Shown one piece after another: positions 15,569 through 25,331 of a stretch of 30,523 bases of DNA (the first letter of the stretch is position 1; every line of letters starts with the position of its first letter). Under the pieces are notes generated by a model that saw nothing but the letters and a program-made list of their open reading frames with translations, did no database searches and was not told the origin of the DNA. The DNA comes from a virus: the IMG/VR virus record IMGVR_UViG_3300017783_000123, positions 1 through 30,523 of that record; one strand, 5' to 3'. Position numbers and translations under genes: made by a program.

Positions 15569-17601
15569 TGGCAGATGTAACAATAACAGGTTTGCCTGGT
15601 GGGACTACTCCATCCGGCTCAGAATTAATAGTATTAGATCAGGGCGGATCGACTGTAAGATTATCTTTATCAGATATCTTTCTACAAGGTGGCGAAGAGA
15701 CTTTAACCAGTTTCTCGTATGATAATAATACAAATGTATTTTCATACATTGCAGAAGATGGAAATTCTTCTGACATAAATTTTGGAGATGAATTTCTAAC
15801 ACAAGAGATAGGAACTGATTGGAATACAGGTACACCCCAAGGTAATGATAAACTCTATATTAAAAATATAGGTGCACACACTGATTACGATCCAATTGGA
15901 TCTGGTTCTGATGTGGATAGTAATAATAATTATTTCTTGGATAAAGATGAATTTTCATTAGTCATCTCTGATAATGATAATAGTACAGATGGGCCAAATT
16001 CACATGGTATAGTATTATATAATTCATCTGGTACAGCCGGAAGTTTTGCACCAAGTATTTTATTCGCAAGTAAGGAGACTGGTTCCACTGATTTTAGAGC
16101 AGCGACTGCAGGAATTTATTGCCGAAGCCCACTTGGAGTTGGAGGAGTTGTAGGTGCAACTAGTGAATCAGATACTAATTATGGTGATGGTGAACTGATT
16201 TTTGCTACTTCGGGTCTATTAAATGATACTACGATTAATAGTAAAGGTTTAACACAAAGAATGGTAATTGATCGTTCTGGTAAGGTTGGTATTGGTGTCA
16301 GTAATCCAGCAGAAGCTTTAGATGTCAGTGGTAATATTAGTTCTAGTGGTAATATTAGTGCTAGTGGAGATGTTAGTGCAGGTGGAGATGTTATCGTGAT
16401 TGGAACTGTTACAACATCTACTCCAACTAATAATGGTCATGCCACAACCAAGCTTTATGTAGATAATGCTATCACTGCTTCAAATTCTGTTGCAGCTACT
16501 CTTTTGGATGAAAGTGTAACTTTACCAAAGTTAGCTCCTCAGACTGATCAGACAATCATTGGTAATATATCGGGAGCATCTGCCTCGCCTGTTGAAGTGC
16601 CTATTGTGGGAGGCATACTTATTAATAATGATAGTCTAGGAACAGATGATACAAAGGGTGCAACCCAAGGTAGTGTTAAGGCTTATGTTGATTCAGAAAT
16701 AGCGACTGTTAGTTCAACGATACCGACGGTCAATGATTATAAACCAAACATTGTACAAGTTGTTAAGACTAATAGCCAAGTTATAACCACCAATCCAAAC
16801 AATCAATGGTTTGATATTCCCGGTCTTACAGCTAGTATTATCCCAAAGTACTCTAATTCCAAGATGTATGTTCAAGCTTCTGTTTCTGCTGCTGTAAATA
16901 ATGCTTCATATTCAGTAATATTTAAATTACTTAGAGAGGTTCAGTCAGATTCTAGCCCGGAGGGATTCCGAGACATCCATGGTTCTTTAGGCGACCTCGA
17001 TAATCTAAATAGACAAGCTACATTTGCAGTAGGCTACTACGGAGGATACGCAATGCAAACTGGTGGAATTAATTACCTTGATAATCCCAGTGTTCTGGAT
17101 TCACCGAAAGTAGTATGGGTAACAACTAATACTTCTACTGGTGATGTGTTCGACACTGCATATTACTACGACGAAATCAATCAGTACTGGTATAATGGGA
17201 GAGATTTAGTGAATGGTGTCCCAACTCCTAACAACTCAGGCGGATATTTCCTCTGGAGTCAAGCAAATAACAGATGGCAATTTGGCGCGACCCTTAGTTA
17301 TGCACAAGCCGGTTCGGCTTATTTAAGTCCAAGTCCTACTGAAGCTGAAGGCTTTTGGTCAATTGATGCCAATCAGAATTGGCTTGGGAATGCCTCAATA
17401 AGAGCCAGATGTAGAAGATTTTTGTATTCTACTAATCAAACCGACGAGACAATGACTGTAGGAGTACCTATTTCGTATAAGATTCAGTGTACGTGTGAGA
17501 CAACCGTTGATATTTATATTAACAGATCGAATACAAAAGCTAGTGCAAATCATTCGCCCGTCGGAATTTCTACACTAACTATACAAGAAATGTATCAGTA
17601 A
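15568..17601 (+). CDS. Fibre-like virion protein, possible receptor-binding protein
   Basis: 677 residues. The N-terminus ITGLPGGTTPSGSELIVLDQ is a common attachment module of phage fibre proteins. Residues 230-290 hold KVGIGVSNPAEALDVSGNIS and a short tandem repeat (GNISSS, GNISAS, GDVSAG, GDV; bases about 16327-16392), then TTKLYVDNA, a module shared with the later 748-residue fibre. The C-terminal 280 residues differ: PNIVQVVKTNSQVITTNPNN, then a beta-sandwich-like domain interrupted by a Trp/Tyr-rich stretch around residues 515-595 (YYYDEINQYWYNGRD, FLWSQANNRWQFG, EGFWSIDANQNWLG). This could be the receptor-binding tip. It is coupled to gp8 by TAATG and lies where T4 has gp9 to gp12. Confidence 0.65.
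   Translation: MADVTITGLPGGTTPSGSELIVLDQGGSTVRLSLSDIFLQGGEETLTSFSYDNNTNVFSYIAEDGNSSDINFGDEFLTQEIGTDWNTGTPQGNDKLYIKNIGAHTDYDPIGSGSDVDSNNNYFLDKDEFSLVISDNDNSTDGPNSHGIVLYNSSGTAGSFAPSILFASKETGSTDFRAATAGIYCRSPLGVGGVVGATSESDTNYGDGELIFATSGLLNDTTINSKGLTQRMVIDRSGKVGIGVSNPAEALDVSGNISSSGNISASGDVSAGGDVIVIGTVTTSTPTNNGHATTKLYVDNAITASNSVAATLLDESVTLPKLAPQTDQTIIGNISGASASPVEVPIVGGILINNDSLGTDDTKGATQGSVKAYVDSEIATVSSTIPTVNDYKPNIVQVVKTNSQVITTNPNNQWFDIPGLTASIIPKYSNSKMYVQASVSAAVNNASYSVIFKLLREVQSDSSPEGFRDIHGSLGDLDNLNRQATFAVGYYGGYAMQTGGINYLDNPSVLDSPKVVWVTTNTSTGDVFDTAYYYDEINQYWYNGRDLVNGVPTPNNSGGYFLWSQANNRWQFGATLSYAQAGSAYLSPSPTEAEGFWSIDANQNWLGNASIRARCRRFLYSTNQTDETMTVGVPISYKIQCTCETTVDIYINRSNTKASANHSPVGISTLTIQEMYQ
16327..16392 (+). 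repeat. Short tandem repeat in fibre gene (about 18 bases per unit)
   Basis: Units of the type AGTGGTAATATTAGTTCT, AGTGGTAATATTAGTGCT and AGTGGAGATGTTAGTGCA lie in tandem and encode the SGNISS/SGNISA/SGDVSA stretch. Such short coding repeats are prone to change in copy number, which would change fibre length by six residues per unit. Confidence 0.7.
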
Positions 17602-17641
17602 TATTTCGTGATAGTGATCACAATTTAATACATTAATTTAT

Positions 17642-17649
17642 TATAAATA
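17642..17649 (+). promoter_or_regulatory. Late promoter TATAAATA, 6 bases before the ATG at 17656
   Basis: It lies at the end of the 54-base gap after the 677-residue gene. It is preceded at 17614-17621 by the perfect 8-base palindrome GTGATCAC, whose role is unknown. The short spacing again predicts a nearly leaderless message for the 1723-residue protein. Confidence 0.65.
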
Positions 17650-17655
17650 ATTGAT

Positions 17656-20600
17656 ATGTCAGAAAACACAATAAAAACTTATAGTGACCCACCATACAAT
17701 GATGATTTTCATTCCATTGATCCAGCCACAGGAAAAACACCCGAAGAAAAAAATTATCTAAGGATTTTATATAAGCCTGGTGTTAGTGTTCAGTCACGAG
17801 AATTGAATCAGATGCAATCTGTGATTCAGTCTCAGATTGATAAATTTGGACAGGGAGTATTTTCTGATGGCGCATCAGTCATCGATGGCGAAAAGAATTT
17901 CGAAGATGATATCTATGCAATCGATGTAGAGTTCGATACAGCACCGGGTTCTGCAATCGATAATCTTATTATGATTAAGAATGGTGCCGGTAGCATAGAC
18001 TCGACGCCTGCCCAGAGTGTTCTTGAAGCATCTATCATGAAGGCTGATCCAATTGGAACATCTGATACTGAATATAGACTTTTCATTCGTTATGAAAATT
18101 CAGTTCAAGATAATGATAATGAAAATATTAGAGAATTTTCTAATGATGATGTTATCTATGCTTTAGAAGACTTTGGTACGATTGCAGAAGCAAATGGTAG
18201 AATTGGTAAAATTACCTCTATCAAATATGCTGCCCTAGCCAAGGTAGAGAGTGGCGTTTTCTTTGTTAAGGGTGAGTTTGTCTTATGTGATGAGCAAGAA
18301 ATCTACATGATTAAACCTAATAGAGACTATCTAATTAGTGGTAAAGTTGTCCTTGAAGTTATTGAAAGTGTAAAATCATCGGGCTCTGATCCCACACTTT
18401 TAGATAATGCCGCAGGAACACCGAATTTTAATGCGCCAGGCGCAGACAGATATGCAATAGAACTTGATCTAGCATTCATTAGTGATGACGCTACAGTTGC
18501 TGGTACTCAAACTGGTGATGATTATACTTTTATTAATGATAATAGTTCTGTGGTCATTGGTAAAAATAATGATATCATTGCACAAGGTTCATTTTCAGAG
18601 ATATTGACAATTGTCCATAATAATATTCAAGAAAAATCAAAAACTATATTTTCCGATAATATTGAATCTACTTTGGCACGAAGAACTTCTGAAGAAAGTG
18701 GTGACTATGCAGTAAATCCATTTGTGATTGATATTCGTGAATATCTAAATGATACAACTGACTCAGAGAATAGAGGATTATTTACATCTGATCAAATTAA
18801 AACTTTTGGAATTGAAGTAGAAGTAGGAGATATTTCTGGTGTTGCACCAGATTCGAATACAAATATTGATCCTAGCTCAAGTGATACAATGGTTCATGAT
18901 TATGGTAAATCTAGATTTGTCATTGGTATTGAACCCTCGGTGGCTTATGTTGAAGGATTTAGGATTGCTCCAGAATCAAGAGTAGATGTTCCAGTCCCGA
19001 AGGCAAGAACAACAGATAATAATGTTGAAGTATACACCACTGCTCGATTAGGAAATTATCTTGAGTGTGATGGATTTACAGGTGGCTTGCCTAATCTAGG
19101 TGAAACTCTCACTATTGGAAATATCACATCTAAGATAAGAGGATTAGAACTTGTAGGAGGAAAGTATAGATTATATCTTTATGATCTTAGTGGACCGATT
19201 GATCCAACCGCCACTACTGGAACTGCTACTTCTGGATTTTCTATTACTTTTACTGCGGCTGTTGGTTTACAAGATTCAGAATTTTCAAAATCCATCTTTG
19301 AATTGCCATATGATAATATCTCAGATGTAAGCAATACTGAATTTACACTAAGAGAAAAGAAAAATGGTATAATTGTTTCTGATGAAAATAAGATTCAGAT
19401 TTCAGATCTTAACGCTAGATTCTTTGATGAGAGTGAGAACTCTTACATTGTTACCGATATCAATGGCAACATTGTTCCTATCGAAAGTGTATTGATTTCA
19501 GGTTCGAATAATAGTACAGTAACACTGACAATAAATGAAGATACACCACAACAATATATTGATGGTGATCAAATGGATGTGCTTCTTTCTTATAAAAGGA
19601 AATTGATTCACGCTACGAAATCTAGAACCGAGTTCAATGAAGTTTTCGCGGCAAATACTTTGACCAGTAATTTCACTGATCTTGCTAAGTTCGATGTTTT
19701 AAGTGTTGATACTGCAATATATACTGATGTATCGGATAGTAATAATCCCGTAGAATACGATATCACAAATGACATTGTAATTGATAATGGGCAGAGAGAC
19801 GGCATCTATAAAAAATCAAAGATAAGATATACAGGTTCGGTCGATCTTTCAAATGGTGATGTTTCAGTTAAATATCATTATTTTCTTCGTAGTAGTGGAG
19901 ATTTTTACAGTAGAAATTCATACTCAGTAGATTACGAAGATATTCCATCATACAATGATACTCGACTTTCAGATGTATTAGATTTTAGACCAGATGATGG
20001 TGCAACTGGTATAGCATTCATTGATCCAAATAGTGTTGTCGAAGCTACTGTAAGTTATTATCTCAATAGAATCGATAAAGTTATTGTTGATAATTTAGGC
20101 GAGTTCAGAGTTATAGCAGGTACACCTGCTCTTAATCCTAATGAACCAGAGACTCCAGAAAATTCTATGCATCTTTACACTGTTGATGTGCCTGCATTCA
20201 CATTTGACATAAGAGACATTAACTCCAGATATGTTGATAATCGTGGATACACCATGCGAGATATTGGTGAGATTGAGCAAAGAGTTAAAAACATAGAATA
20301 TCAGATGACATTATCTCTTCTTGAAAAAGAAGCATCTGGTAAACAAATTTTTGATACAGACGCACTATACGAAAGATTTAAAAATGGTGTCATTGTAGAT
20401 AGTTTTAATGGTCATACTGTAGGTGATATAGATGATGCTGGATATCTATGTTCAATGGACCCAGAAGAGGGTATTTTAAGACCCCTATTTGATCAAGCAA
20501 ATACAAGATTTATATTACAAGATGAGTTTTCTTCATACGGAGGCATAGCTTCCCTTGATTATGGAGACAATGAAATACCATTCATTGAACAACTGAAAGC

Positions 20601-22827
20601 AAGTACACACATGAGTGTCAATCCTTATGCCGTTGCAGCGTGGTGGGGAGAGGTTAAACTTTCACCATCATCTGATGAATGGAAAGAGACATCACAGAGA
20701 CCAGACGTTGTTATCAATAGAGAAAATGATCCAGATGTTTTGAGAAGTATTGCAGATGCTACTAAAGCCCAAGGTACAAGATGGAATTCTTGGAGAACAC
20801 AATGGGTAGGAAGATCAAGATGGGGTTGGGGAAGACGCTACTGGAGAGGAAGATGGTACAATGGAAGAGGAAGATATCGGAGAAACAGATGGTGGCGTAG
20901 ATGGCATCTACATAGGGCATCACAAACAAGAGAAGGAGTTAGAACAACAGCATCCATTGAAACTGTAAGAAATGTTATCAATGAGAAAGTTGTTGATACT
21001 TCAGTTGTACCTTTCATTCGCTCAAGAAGAGTATATTTTCAGGGCAAGATGTTTAGACCTAATACCAAGATGTACATATACTTTGATGGCGTTGACATTA
21101 GTAAATATGCAACCTTGGCAGACTTTAAACAATATAGTGGTAATAGGGATATTCAAACATTCTTAGATAAAGAACCAACTACAATCTTTCAGCAATTAGA
21201 AGACTCAGACTCACCTTCGACAGGGCTGCCACCAAGACAAGAGATCATAACAGATATTCATGGTAATATCGAAGGCTTCTTTGTGATACCTAATAATGCT
21301 GCTCATAAGTTTAGGACTGGAGAAAGAAAAGTTGTATTTACAGATAGTGATGAGAATGATAGCACGGAGGCTACTACTAGTGCCACCGCAGATTATTCTG
21401 CTACTGGTGTAATGCAACATATGCAAAAAACTGTGGTATCGACACGAAAAGTCAAATTGACTGAGGAAAGAGTCACGCAAAGAAGAAATATCTGGAGATG
21501 GAATACTTGGTATTACAGACATAGAAGATATCGTCATAGGTACAATAGATATGGCCGCTACTACGGATATTATTATAATCAAAACTGGCGTAGAAGATGC
21601 TGGCGTGATCCCCTTGCACAATCATTCATGATTGGTGAAATTGAATCTGGTTTATATGCAACTTCATTAGATTTATACTTCCGTAATAAATCAGCAAATG
21701 TTCCACTTCAAATGTATATCGTCACAACAGATAATGGCTATCCTTCTCAAGAACAGGTGCCAGGCAGTGAAGTTACATTATTGCCGGAAGAAGTCGATGT
21801 GTCTGAGGATGCAAGCCTTCCAACTAAATTCAGATTCGAAACACCAATCTATCTAAAGCCTGGTGTAGAATATGCCATAGTTGTTCTTTCAAATGACGAT
21901 GCTTATAGAATGTGGCTTTCCGATATTGGTAAAGATGATGTCTTGACAGGTGAATACATTGCTAAGAATCCATATACAGGTGTGATGTTTAAGTCACAAA
22001 ATGCTTCGACATGGACAGCAGATCAGAATAAAGACTTCAAGTTTGCTTTCTATAGAGCTAGGTATCCTGTTGATACTCCAAGAGAACTAATCTTTGATAC
22101 ATTTGGAATTGGTGATGGTCTTGATTCACCACCTGATCCTAATAGTAATGGGCCTCTCTCATACTCACAATTGAGTGTTTTATCAGAATCAATAACACTT
22201 CCAGAGACATCGATTAATTATCAGTTAAGTACAGATGGTGGTAATAGTTATTATGATATAACAACGGATGAAGATATCTACAGATCAAGTGGAAACACAT
22301 CTGTAACATCCGATAATGATATAAAACTCAAGGCTACATTATCAAGTGATTCTGAATATGTAACGCCTACCATTGATTTGGATCGAACATCATTGATATC
22401 CATTAAAAACTTAATCACCACTGAAACAGATTTATTAAATGATGATAGTCCTGTTGGAATTGATGGTGAACTTAGTCCTACACATGGGTCTGCAGTAGCA
22501 AGGTATCTTACAAGAGAAGTCGAACTTAATAAACCGGCTGATCAATTAAATATATATCTTAATATTATTCGACCCATTGAAGGTTCTAATATAAAAGTCT
22601 ACGCCAGATTTAAGACTGGAGAAGAAGATATCAAAAATCTTGATTATATAGAAATATCTCCAAAAAAAGTAATTCCAATTGGTGGTGAAGACTTCGAAGA
22701 AATTTTATTCGAAAGTGCAAGTAATCTAGATAGTTACCAATCATTTCAAGTTAAAATTGTATTGGTTTCAAATGAACATGAAAATGTTCCAACTGTAAAA
22801 GATTTTAGAGCAATTGCCACTACTTAA
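17656..22827 (+). CDS. Large virion protein (DUF4815-type) with two Arg/Trp/Tyr-rich segments
   Basis: 1723 residues, the longest gene here. The N-terminus (SDPPYNDDFHSIDP, YLRILYKPGVSVQSRELNQM) resembles the DUF4815-type start of large structural proteins in marine T4-like phages. Later parts include VVPFIRSRRVYFQGKMFRPN with TKMYIYFDGVD (about 1115-1150), and DPLAQSFMIG (about 1319) leading to a conserved-looking adhesin-like region with FETPIYLKPGVEYAIVV (to about 1480). Residues about 1042-1092 contain 10 Trp and 16 Arg, and 1276-1318 contain 14 Arg, 10 Tyr and 5 Trp; these two segments bracket the FIRSR domain. It stands where T4 has gp10 and fibre genes, so a baseplate-to-fibre connector is likely. 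I see no catalytic motif. Confidence 0.7.
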   Translation: MSENTIKTYSDPPYNDDFHSIDPATGKTPEEKNYLRILYKPGVSVQSRELNQMQSVIQSQIDKFGQGVFSDGASVIDGEKNFEDDIYAIDVEFDTAPGSAIDNLIMIKNGAGSIDSTPAQSVLEASIMKADPIGTSDTEYRLFIRYENSVQDNDNENIREFSNDDVIYALEDFGTIAEANGRIGKITSIKYAALAKVESGVFFVKGEFVLCDEQEIYMIKPNRDYLISGKVVLEVIESVKSSGSDPTLLDNAAGTPNFNAPGADRYAIELDLAFISDDATVAGTQTGDDYTFINDNSSVVIGKNNDIIAQGSFSEILTIVHNNIQEKSKTIFSDNIESTLARRTSEESGDYAVNPFVIDIREYLNDTTDSENRGLFTSDQIKTFGIEVEVGDISGVAPDSNTNIDPSSSDTMVHDYGKSRFVIGIEPSVAYVEGFRIAPESRVDVPVPKARTTDNNVEVYTTARLGNYLECDGFTGGLPNLGETLTIGNITSKIRGLELVGGKYRLYLYDLSGPIDPTATTGTATSGFSITFTAAVGLQDSEFSKSIFELPYDNISDVSNTEFTLREKKNGIIVSDENKIQISDLNARFFDESENSYIVTDINGNIVPIESVLISGSNNSTVTLTINEDTPQQYIDGDQMDVLLSYKRKLIHATKSRTEFNEVFAANTLTSNFTDLAKFDVLSVDTAIYTDVSDSNNPVEYDITNDIVIDNGQRDGIYKKSKIRYTGSVDLSNGDVSVKYHYFLRSSGDFYSRNSYSVDYEDIPSYNDTRLSDVLDFRPDDGATGIAFIDPNSVVEATVSYYLNRIDKVIVDNLGEFRVIAGTPALNPNEPETPENSMHLYTVDVPAFTFDIRDINSRYVDNRGYTMRDIGEIEQRVKNIEYQMTLSLLEKEASGKQIFDTDALYERFKNGVIVDSFNGHTVGDIDDAGYLCSMDPEEGILRPLFDQANTRFILQDEFSSYGGIASLDYGDNEIPFIEQLKASTHMSVNPYAVAAWWGEVKLSPSSDEWKETSQRPDVVINRENDPDVLRSIADATKAQGTRWNSWRTQWVGRSRWGWGRRYWRGRWYNGRGRYRRNRWWRRWHLHRASQTREGVRTTASIETVRNVINEKVVDTSVVPFIRSRRVYFQGKMFRPNTKMYIYFDGVDISKYATLADFKQYSGNRDIQTFLDKEPTTIFQQLEDSDSPSTGLPPRQEIITDIHGNIEGFFVIPNNAAHKFRTGERKVVFTDSDENDSTEATTSATADYSATGVMQHMQKTVVSTRKVKLTEERVTQRRNIWRWNTWYYRHRRYRHRYNRYGRYYGYYYNQNWRRRCWRDPLAQSFMIGEIESGLYATSLDLYFRNKSANVPLQMYIVTTDNGYPSQEQVPGSEVTLLPEEVDVSEDASLPTKFRFETPIYLKPGVEYAIVVLSNDDAYRMWLSDIGKDDVLTGEYIAKNPYTGVMFKSQNASTWTADQNKDFKFAFYRARYPVDTPRELIFDTFGIGDGLDSPPDPNSNGPLSYSQLSVLSESITLPETSINYQLSTDGGNSYYDITTDEDIYRSSGNTSVTSDNDIKLKATLSSDSEYVTPTIDLDRTSLISIKNLITTETDLLNDDSPVGIDGELSPTHGSAVARYLTREVELNKPADQLNIYLNIIRPIEGSNIKVYARFKTGEEDIKNLDYIEISPKKVIPIGGEDFEEILFESASNLDSYQSFQVKIVLVSNEHENVPTVKDFRAIATT

Positions 22828-23031
22828 ATGCAAGAAGATTACATTAAAATTGAAGATCACGATTCTTTAGTTAAGAGCCTTAAATCTTCTGCTATAATAT
22901 CAATTGATGATGCGGCATATGAGACCGCATTAAGGAGAAGAAAAAGTTCTAAAAAAGTTAAGCAGATAGAAAAAGATATAAGTGAACTTAAAACAATGAT
23001 GTCAATCATTATACAAAAATTAGATAAATAG
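22828..23031 (+). CDS. Small coiled-coil protein, function unknown
   Basis: 67 residues, starting directly after the stop of the 1723-residue gene (TAA then ATG). The middle is very basic (LRRRKSSKKVKQ) and the C-terminal half (VKQIEKDISELKTMMSIIIQ) has a heptad pattern of hydrophobic residues, so a short coiled coil that trimerises or pairs with a fibre is likely. Its last codons overlap the GATAAATA promoter of the next gene. It could be a minor virion part or a fibre assembly factor; neither can be shown from sequence. Confidence 0.7.
   Translation: MQEDYIKIEDHDSLVKSLKSSAIISIDDAAYETALRRRKSSKKVKQIEKDISELKTMMSIIIQKLDK
23023..23030 (+). promoter_or_regulatory. Variant late promoter GATAAATA, 5 bases before the ATG at 23036
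   Basis: The octamer differs from consensus at the first base only and overlaps the TAG stop of the 67-residue gene. The five-base spacing to the ATG fits the pattern seen at the other late promoters. Confidence 0.5.
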
Positions 23032-23035
23032 AAAC

Positions 23036-25282
23036 ATGGTATATTTAAGTTTAGACAAAGCATATATTGCAGCTGGCGAATCTTTTAAACTCGGTTTAAC
23101 TGATGCTACACCAGATGCCTCTTCGCCATCATCATACAGTTACACAATAACTGGAGAAGGTGTTACCACTGATCATTTTGTCGGAGAGACATCACTGAGT
23201 GGCAATATACAATTGGGTGTTAATAATACAGGATTTAAGACTTTTGTAACAACAGCAGATTTTCCTGCGGGTGATAATTCTCTTGATCTTACACTATCTT
23301 CTGGAAGTACTAGTGTAACATTGAAAGTATATTCATCAAATCATTATCAAACACTTAATACAAAGATTGATCTGACTGATACATTTGATACATGGAGAAA
23401 GAAGACCAATTCATTTGTAGCCAGACTTGATAGTTTAGAAAGTGGTACTAGTGATATTAAGGCGCAGACCCTAATTGGTAATGGGATATCTGATACTTAT
23501 GTATTAAATTTTCAAGTGGTTGGAGCGAATCCATATTTCTTTGATATAAACATTGATGGTATTACTCAAAATCCATTTGATGCTTATACAATCGATGGAA
23601 CATCTAATTCTATTGTATTCACTGATACACCACCAGCCGATTCTGTAATTTCTGTTCTTCATAAATTTGCAATTGGTGCAACTTTTAAGGAAATCACTGA
23701 AGACTTTGATGTAGGAGGTACTCTACGTGTGGGTGAAGAACTCTTCATTGATACTCAATTAACTAATGTTAATGTAGGCACAACCTTGACAGACTTTGGA
23801 AGTCGTATTAATCAATTAGAAGATGAGACTGCTACTGTTCAGACCATGACTATTACTGCTGCTGGTGGTACTACATCTTCTTATGTATTAGGTTTTACAG
23901 TAGACACTGAAAATCCATATTTCTTTCATGTAAATATTGATGGTATCACTCAAAACCCTGCAGATGCTTATACGATTACGGAAAGTAGTAATACAATTGT
24001 ATTCTCTGAAGTGCCTCCCACTGATTCTGTAATTTCTATAATTCATCACTCTTTTACAGAAATTACGAATGATCTTTCTGTGGCAGGAGATGTTTTTGTT
24101 ACTGATAAGATTACACATACTGGAGATGAAAATACATCTTTAAGATTTCCTGCTGATGATACAGTTGCAATTGAAACTGATGGAGTCGAAAGATTAAGAG
24201 TCAACTCTACTGGTGAAATTGGTATTGGTAAGACTGCTACTACAGGAGTTGAATTAGATGTTAATGGTAATATCGTAGCAAGTGGAACCGTAATTGGTGC
24301 AACACCTACCGAAAATACACATTTAACTACAAAGTCTTATGTTGATACGGCTGTTGCAGGAATAGTTGATTCGGCGCCTGAAGCACTGAATACACTAAAT
24401 GAAATAGCTGAAGCATTGAATGATTCTCCTGGGCAGATTGATAACATATTAACTGCAGTAGGAGAAAGATTAGTCATAGCAAATAATCTATCAGATTTAA
24501 ATAATACTGCTACCGCAAGAACTAATTTAGGATTAGGTAATGTTGATGATACAACTGATGCGGGTAAACCAGTTTCAAGCGCGCAACAAACTGCATTAAA
24601 TTTAAAAGCAGATAAAGAATCTCCAACTTTTACTGGAAATATACTATTAGAAAATTCAACTAATACTAATAAAACATTAATTAAACAGAAATCTTACGGA
24701 GTAAATGGTTCGTTTCAACTCCAAAGAGGAACTTCATCTGATGAAAGCCTAAGTACTTTTTGGGAGGGCTCGAGTGCTGAAAATCTTGTTATTCGACAAT
24801 ATTTTGAAGGAAACCAAGAGGGTCAAATAAAATTCTTAGGAGATACTCCTAATGGATCAAACACTCTAAGACTAGATGCTAAAAATATAGATGTCGGTTT
24901 TAGTAATACTGACTTGACAAAAATATTTAGCAATACTAACATTGTTTCTAATAAAAAGTTAGTGTTTACTGACACTCGCACTAATGATCACGGACTACAG
25001 TTTAATCATTCTGGAGCTTCTGAATTAGTGCAGATGGGAATGTATGGTTCTTATGGTGATTCTAATATTGGTGAATTCAAAATAACACATAAAATTGGAG
25101 CTTCTGCAAATACAGATGTATTGAGTATAGCGCCTGAAGCAGCCAAAGTTACGATACACAAGCAGCTTAATATTAAAAATATACTCGTCTTTGCTGATAA
25201 TACAGCCGCGAATGCTGGAGGATTGCTAGATGGCGATGTTTATAGAACATCAACTGGAGAGTTGAGGATATTTTACTCGTAA
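23036..25282 (+). CDS. Tail fibre protein with duplicated module
   Basis: 748 residues. Residues 1-105 look like an Ig-type domain (LDKAYIAAGESFKLGL, a strand-rich middle, VTLKVYSSNHY). Two copies of a 70-residue unit follow at about 142-211 and 269-338, sharing NPYFF-INIDGITQNP, DAYTI, and SNSIVF or SNTIVF with PP-DSVIS. After them come a GEIGIGKTATTGVELDVNGN stretch, TTKSYVDTAVAG, the fibre motif APEALNTLNEIAEALND, and NLSDLNNTATARTNLGLGN, all common phage fibre repeats. The C-terminus ends NTAANAGGLLDGDVYRTSTG, a frequent fibre end. A long fibre is the best call; whether it binds the receptor or serves as a shaft is unknown. Confidence 0.75.
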   Translation: MVYLSLDKAYIAAGESFKLGLTDATPDASSPSSYSYTITGEGVTTDHFVGETSLSGNIQLGVNNTGFKTFVTTADFPAGDNSLDLTLSSGSTSVTLKVYSSNHYQTLNTKIDLTDTFDTWRKKTNSFVARLDSLESGTSDIKAQTLIGNGISDTYVLNFQVVGANPYFFDINIDGITQNPFDAYTIDGTSNSIVFTDTPPADSVISVLHKFAIGATFKEITEDFDVGGTLRVGEELFIDTQLTNVNVGTTLTDFGSRINQLEDETATVQTMTITAAGGTTSSYVLGFTVDTENPYFFHVNIDGITQNPADAYTITESSNTIVFSEVPPTDSVISIIHHSFTEITNDLSVAGDVFVTDKITHTGDENTSLRFPADDTVAIETDGVERLRVNSTGEIGIGKTATTGVELDVNGNIVASGTVIGATPTENTHLTTKSYVDTAVAGIVDSAPEALNTLNEIAEALNDSPGQIDNILTAVGERLVIANNLSDLNNTATARTNLGLGNVDDTTDAGKPVSSAQQTALNLKADKESPTFTGNILLENSTNTNKTLIKQKSYGVNGSFQLQRGTSSDESLSTFWEGSSAENLVIRQYFEGNQEGQIKFLGDTPNGSNTLRLDAKNIDVGFSNTDLTKIFSNTNIVSNKKLVFTDTRTNDHGLQFNHSGASELVQMGMYGSYGDSNIGEFKITHKIGASANTDVLSIAPEAAKVTIHKQLNIKNILVFADNTAANAGGLLDGDVYRTSTGELRIFYS
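23528..23972 (+). repeat. Direct duplication inside fibre gene
   Basis: Bases from about 23528 (AATCCATATTTCTTTGAT) and from about 23912 (AATCCATATTTCTTTCAT) start two closely similar stretches of about 60 bases, 384 bases (128 codons) apart. The protein similarity extends over about 70 residues in each copy, so this is an in-frame module duplication that has since diverged. Confidence 0.75.
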
Positions 25283-25317
25283 TCTTAGTAAATCAAATTC
25301 AAGACAAATACCAATCT

Positions 25318-25325
25318 TATAAATA
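25318..25325 (+). promoter_or_regulatory. Late promoter TATAAATA, 6 bases before the ATG at 25332
   Basis: It lies in the 49-base gap between the two fibre genes. The context CTTATAAATAATTATTATG is almost the same as at 17642. Confidence 0.65.
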
Positions 25326-25331
25326 ATTATT

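Noticed and set aside
17614-17621. Palindrome GTGATCAC in the 54-base gap before the 1723-residue gene, as an operator or terminator
   Set aside because: Only 8 bases, no T-run, and a single occurrence; no support for a function.
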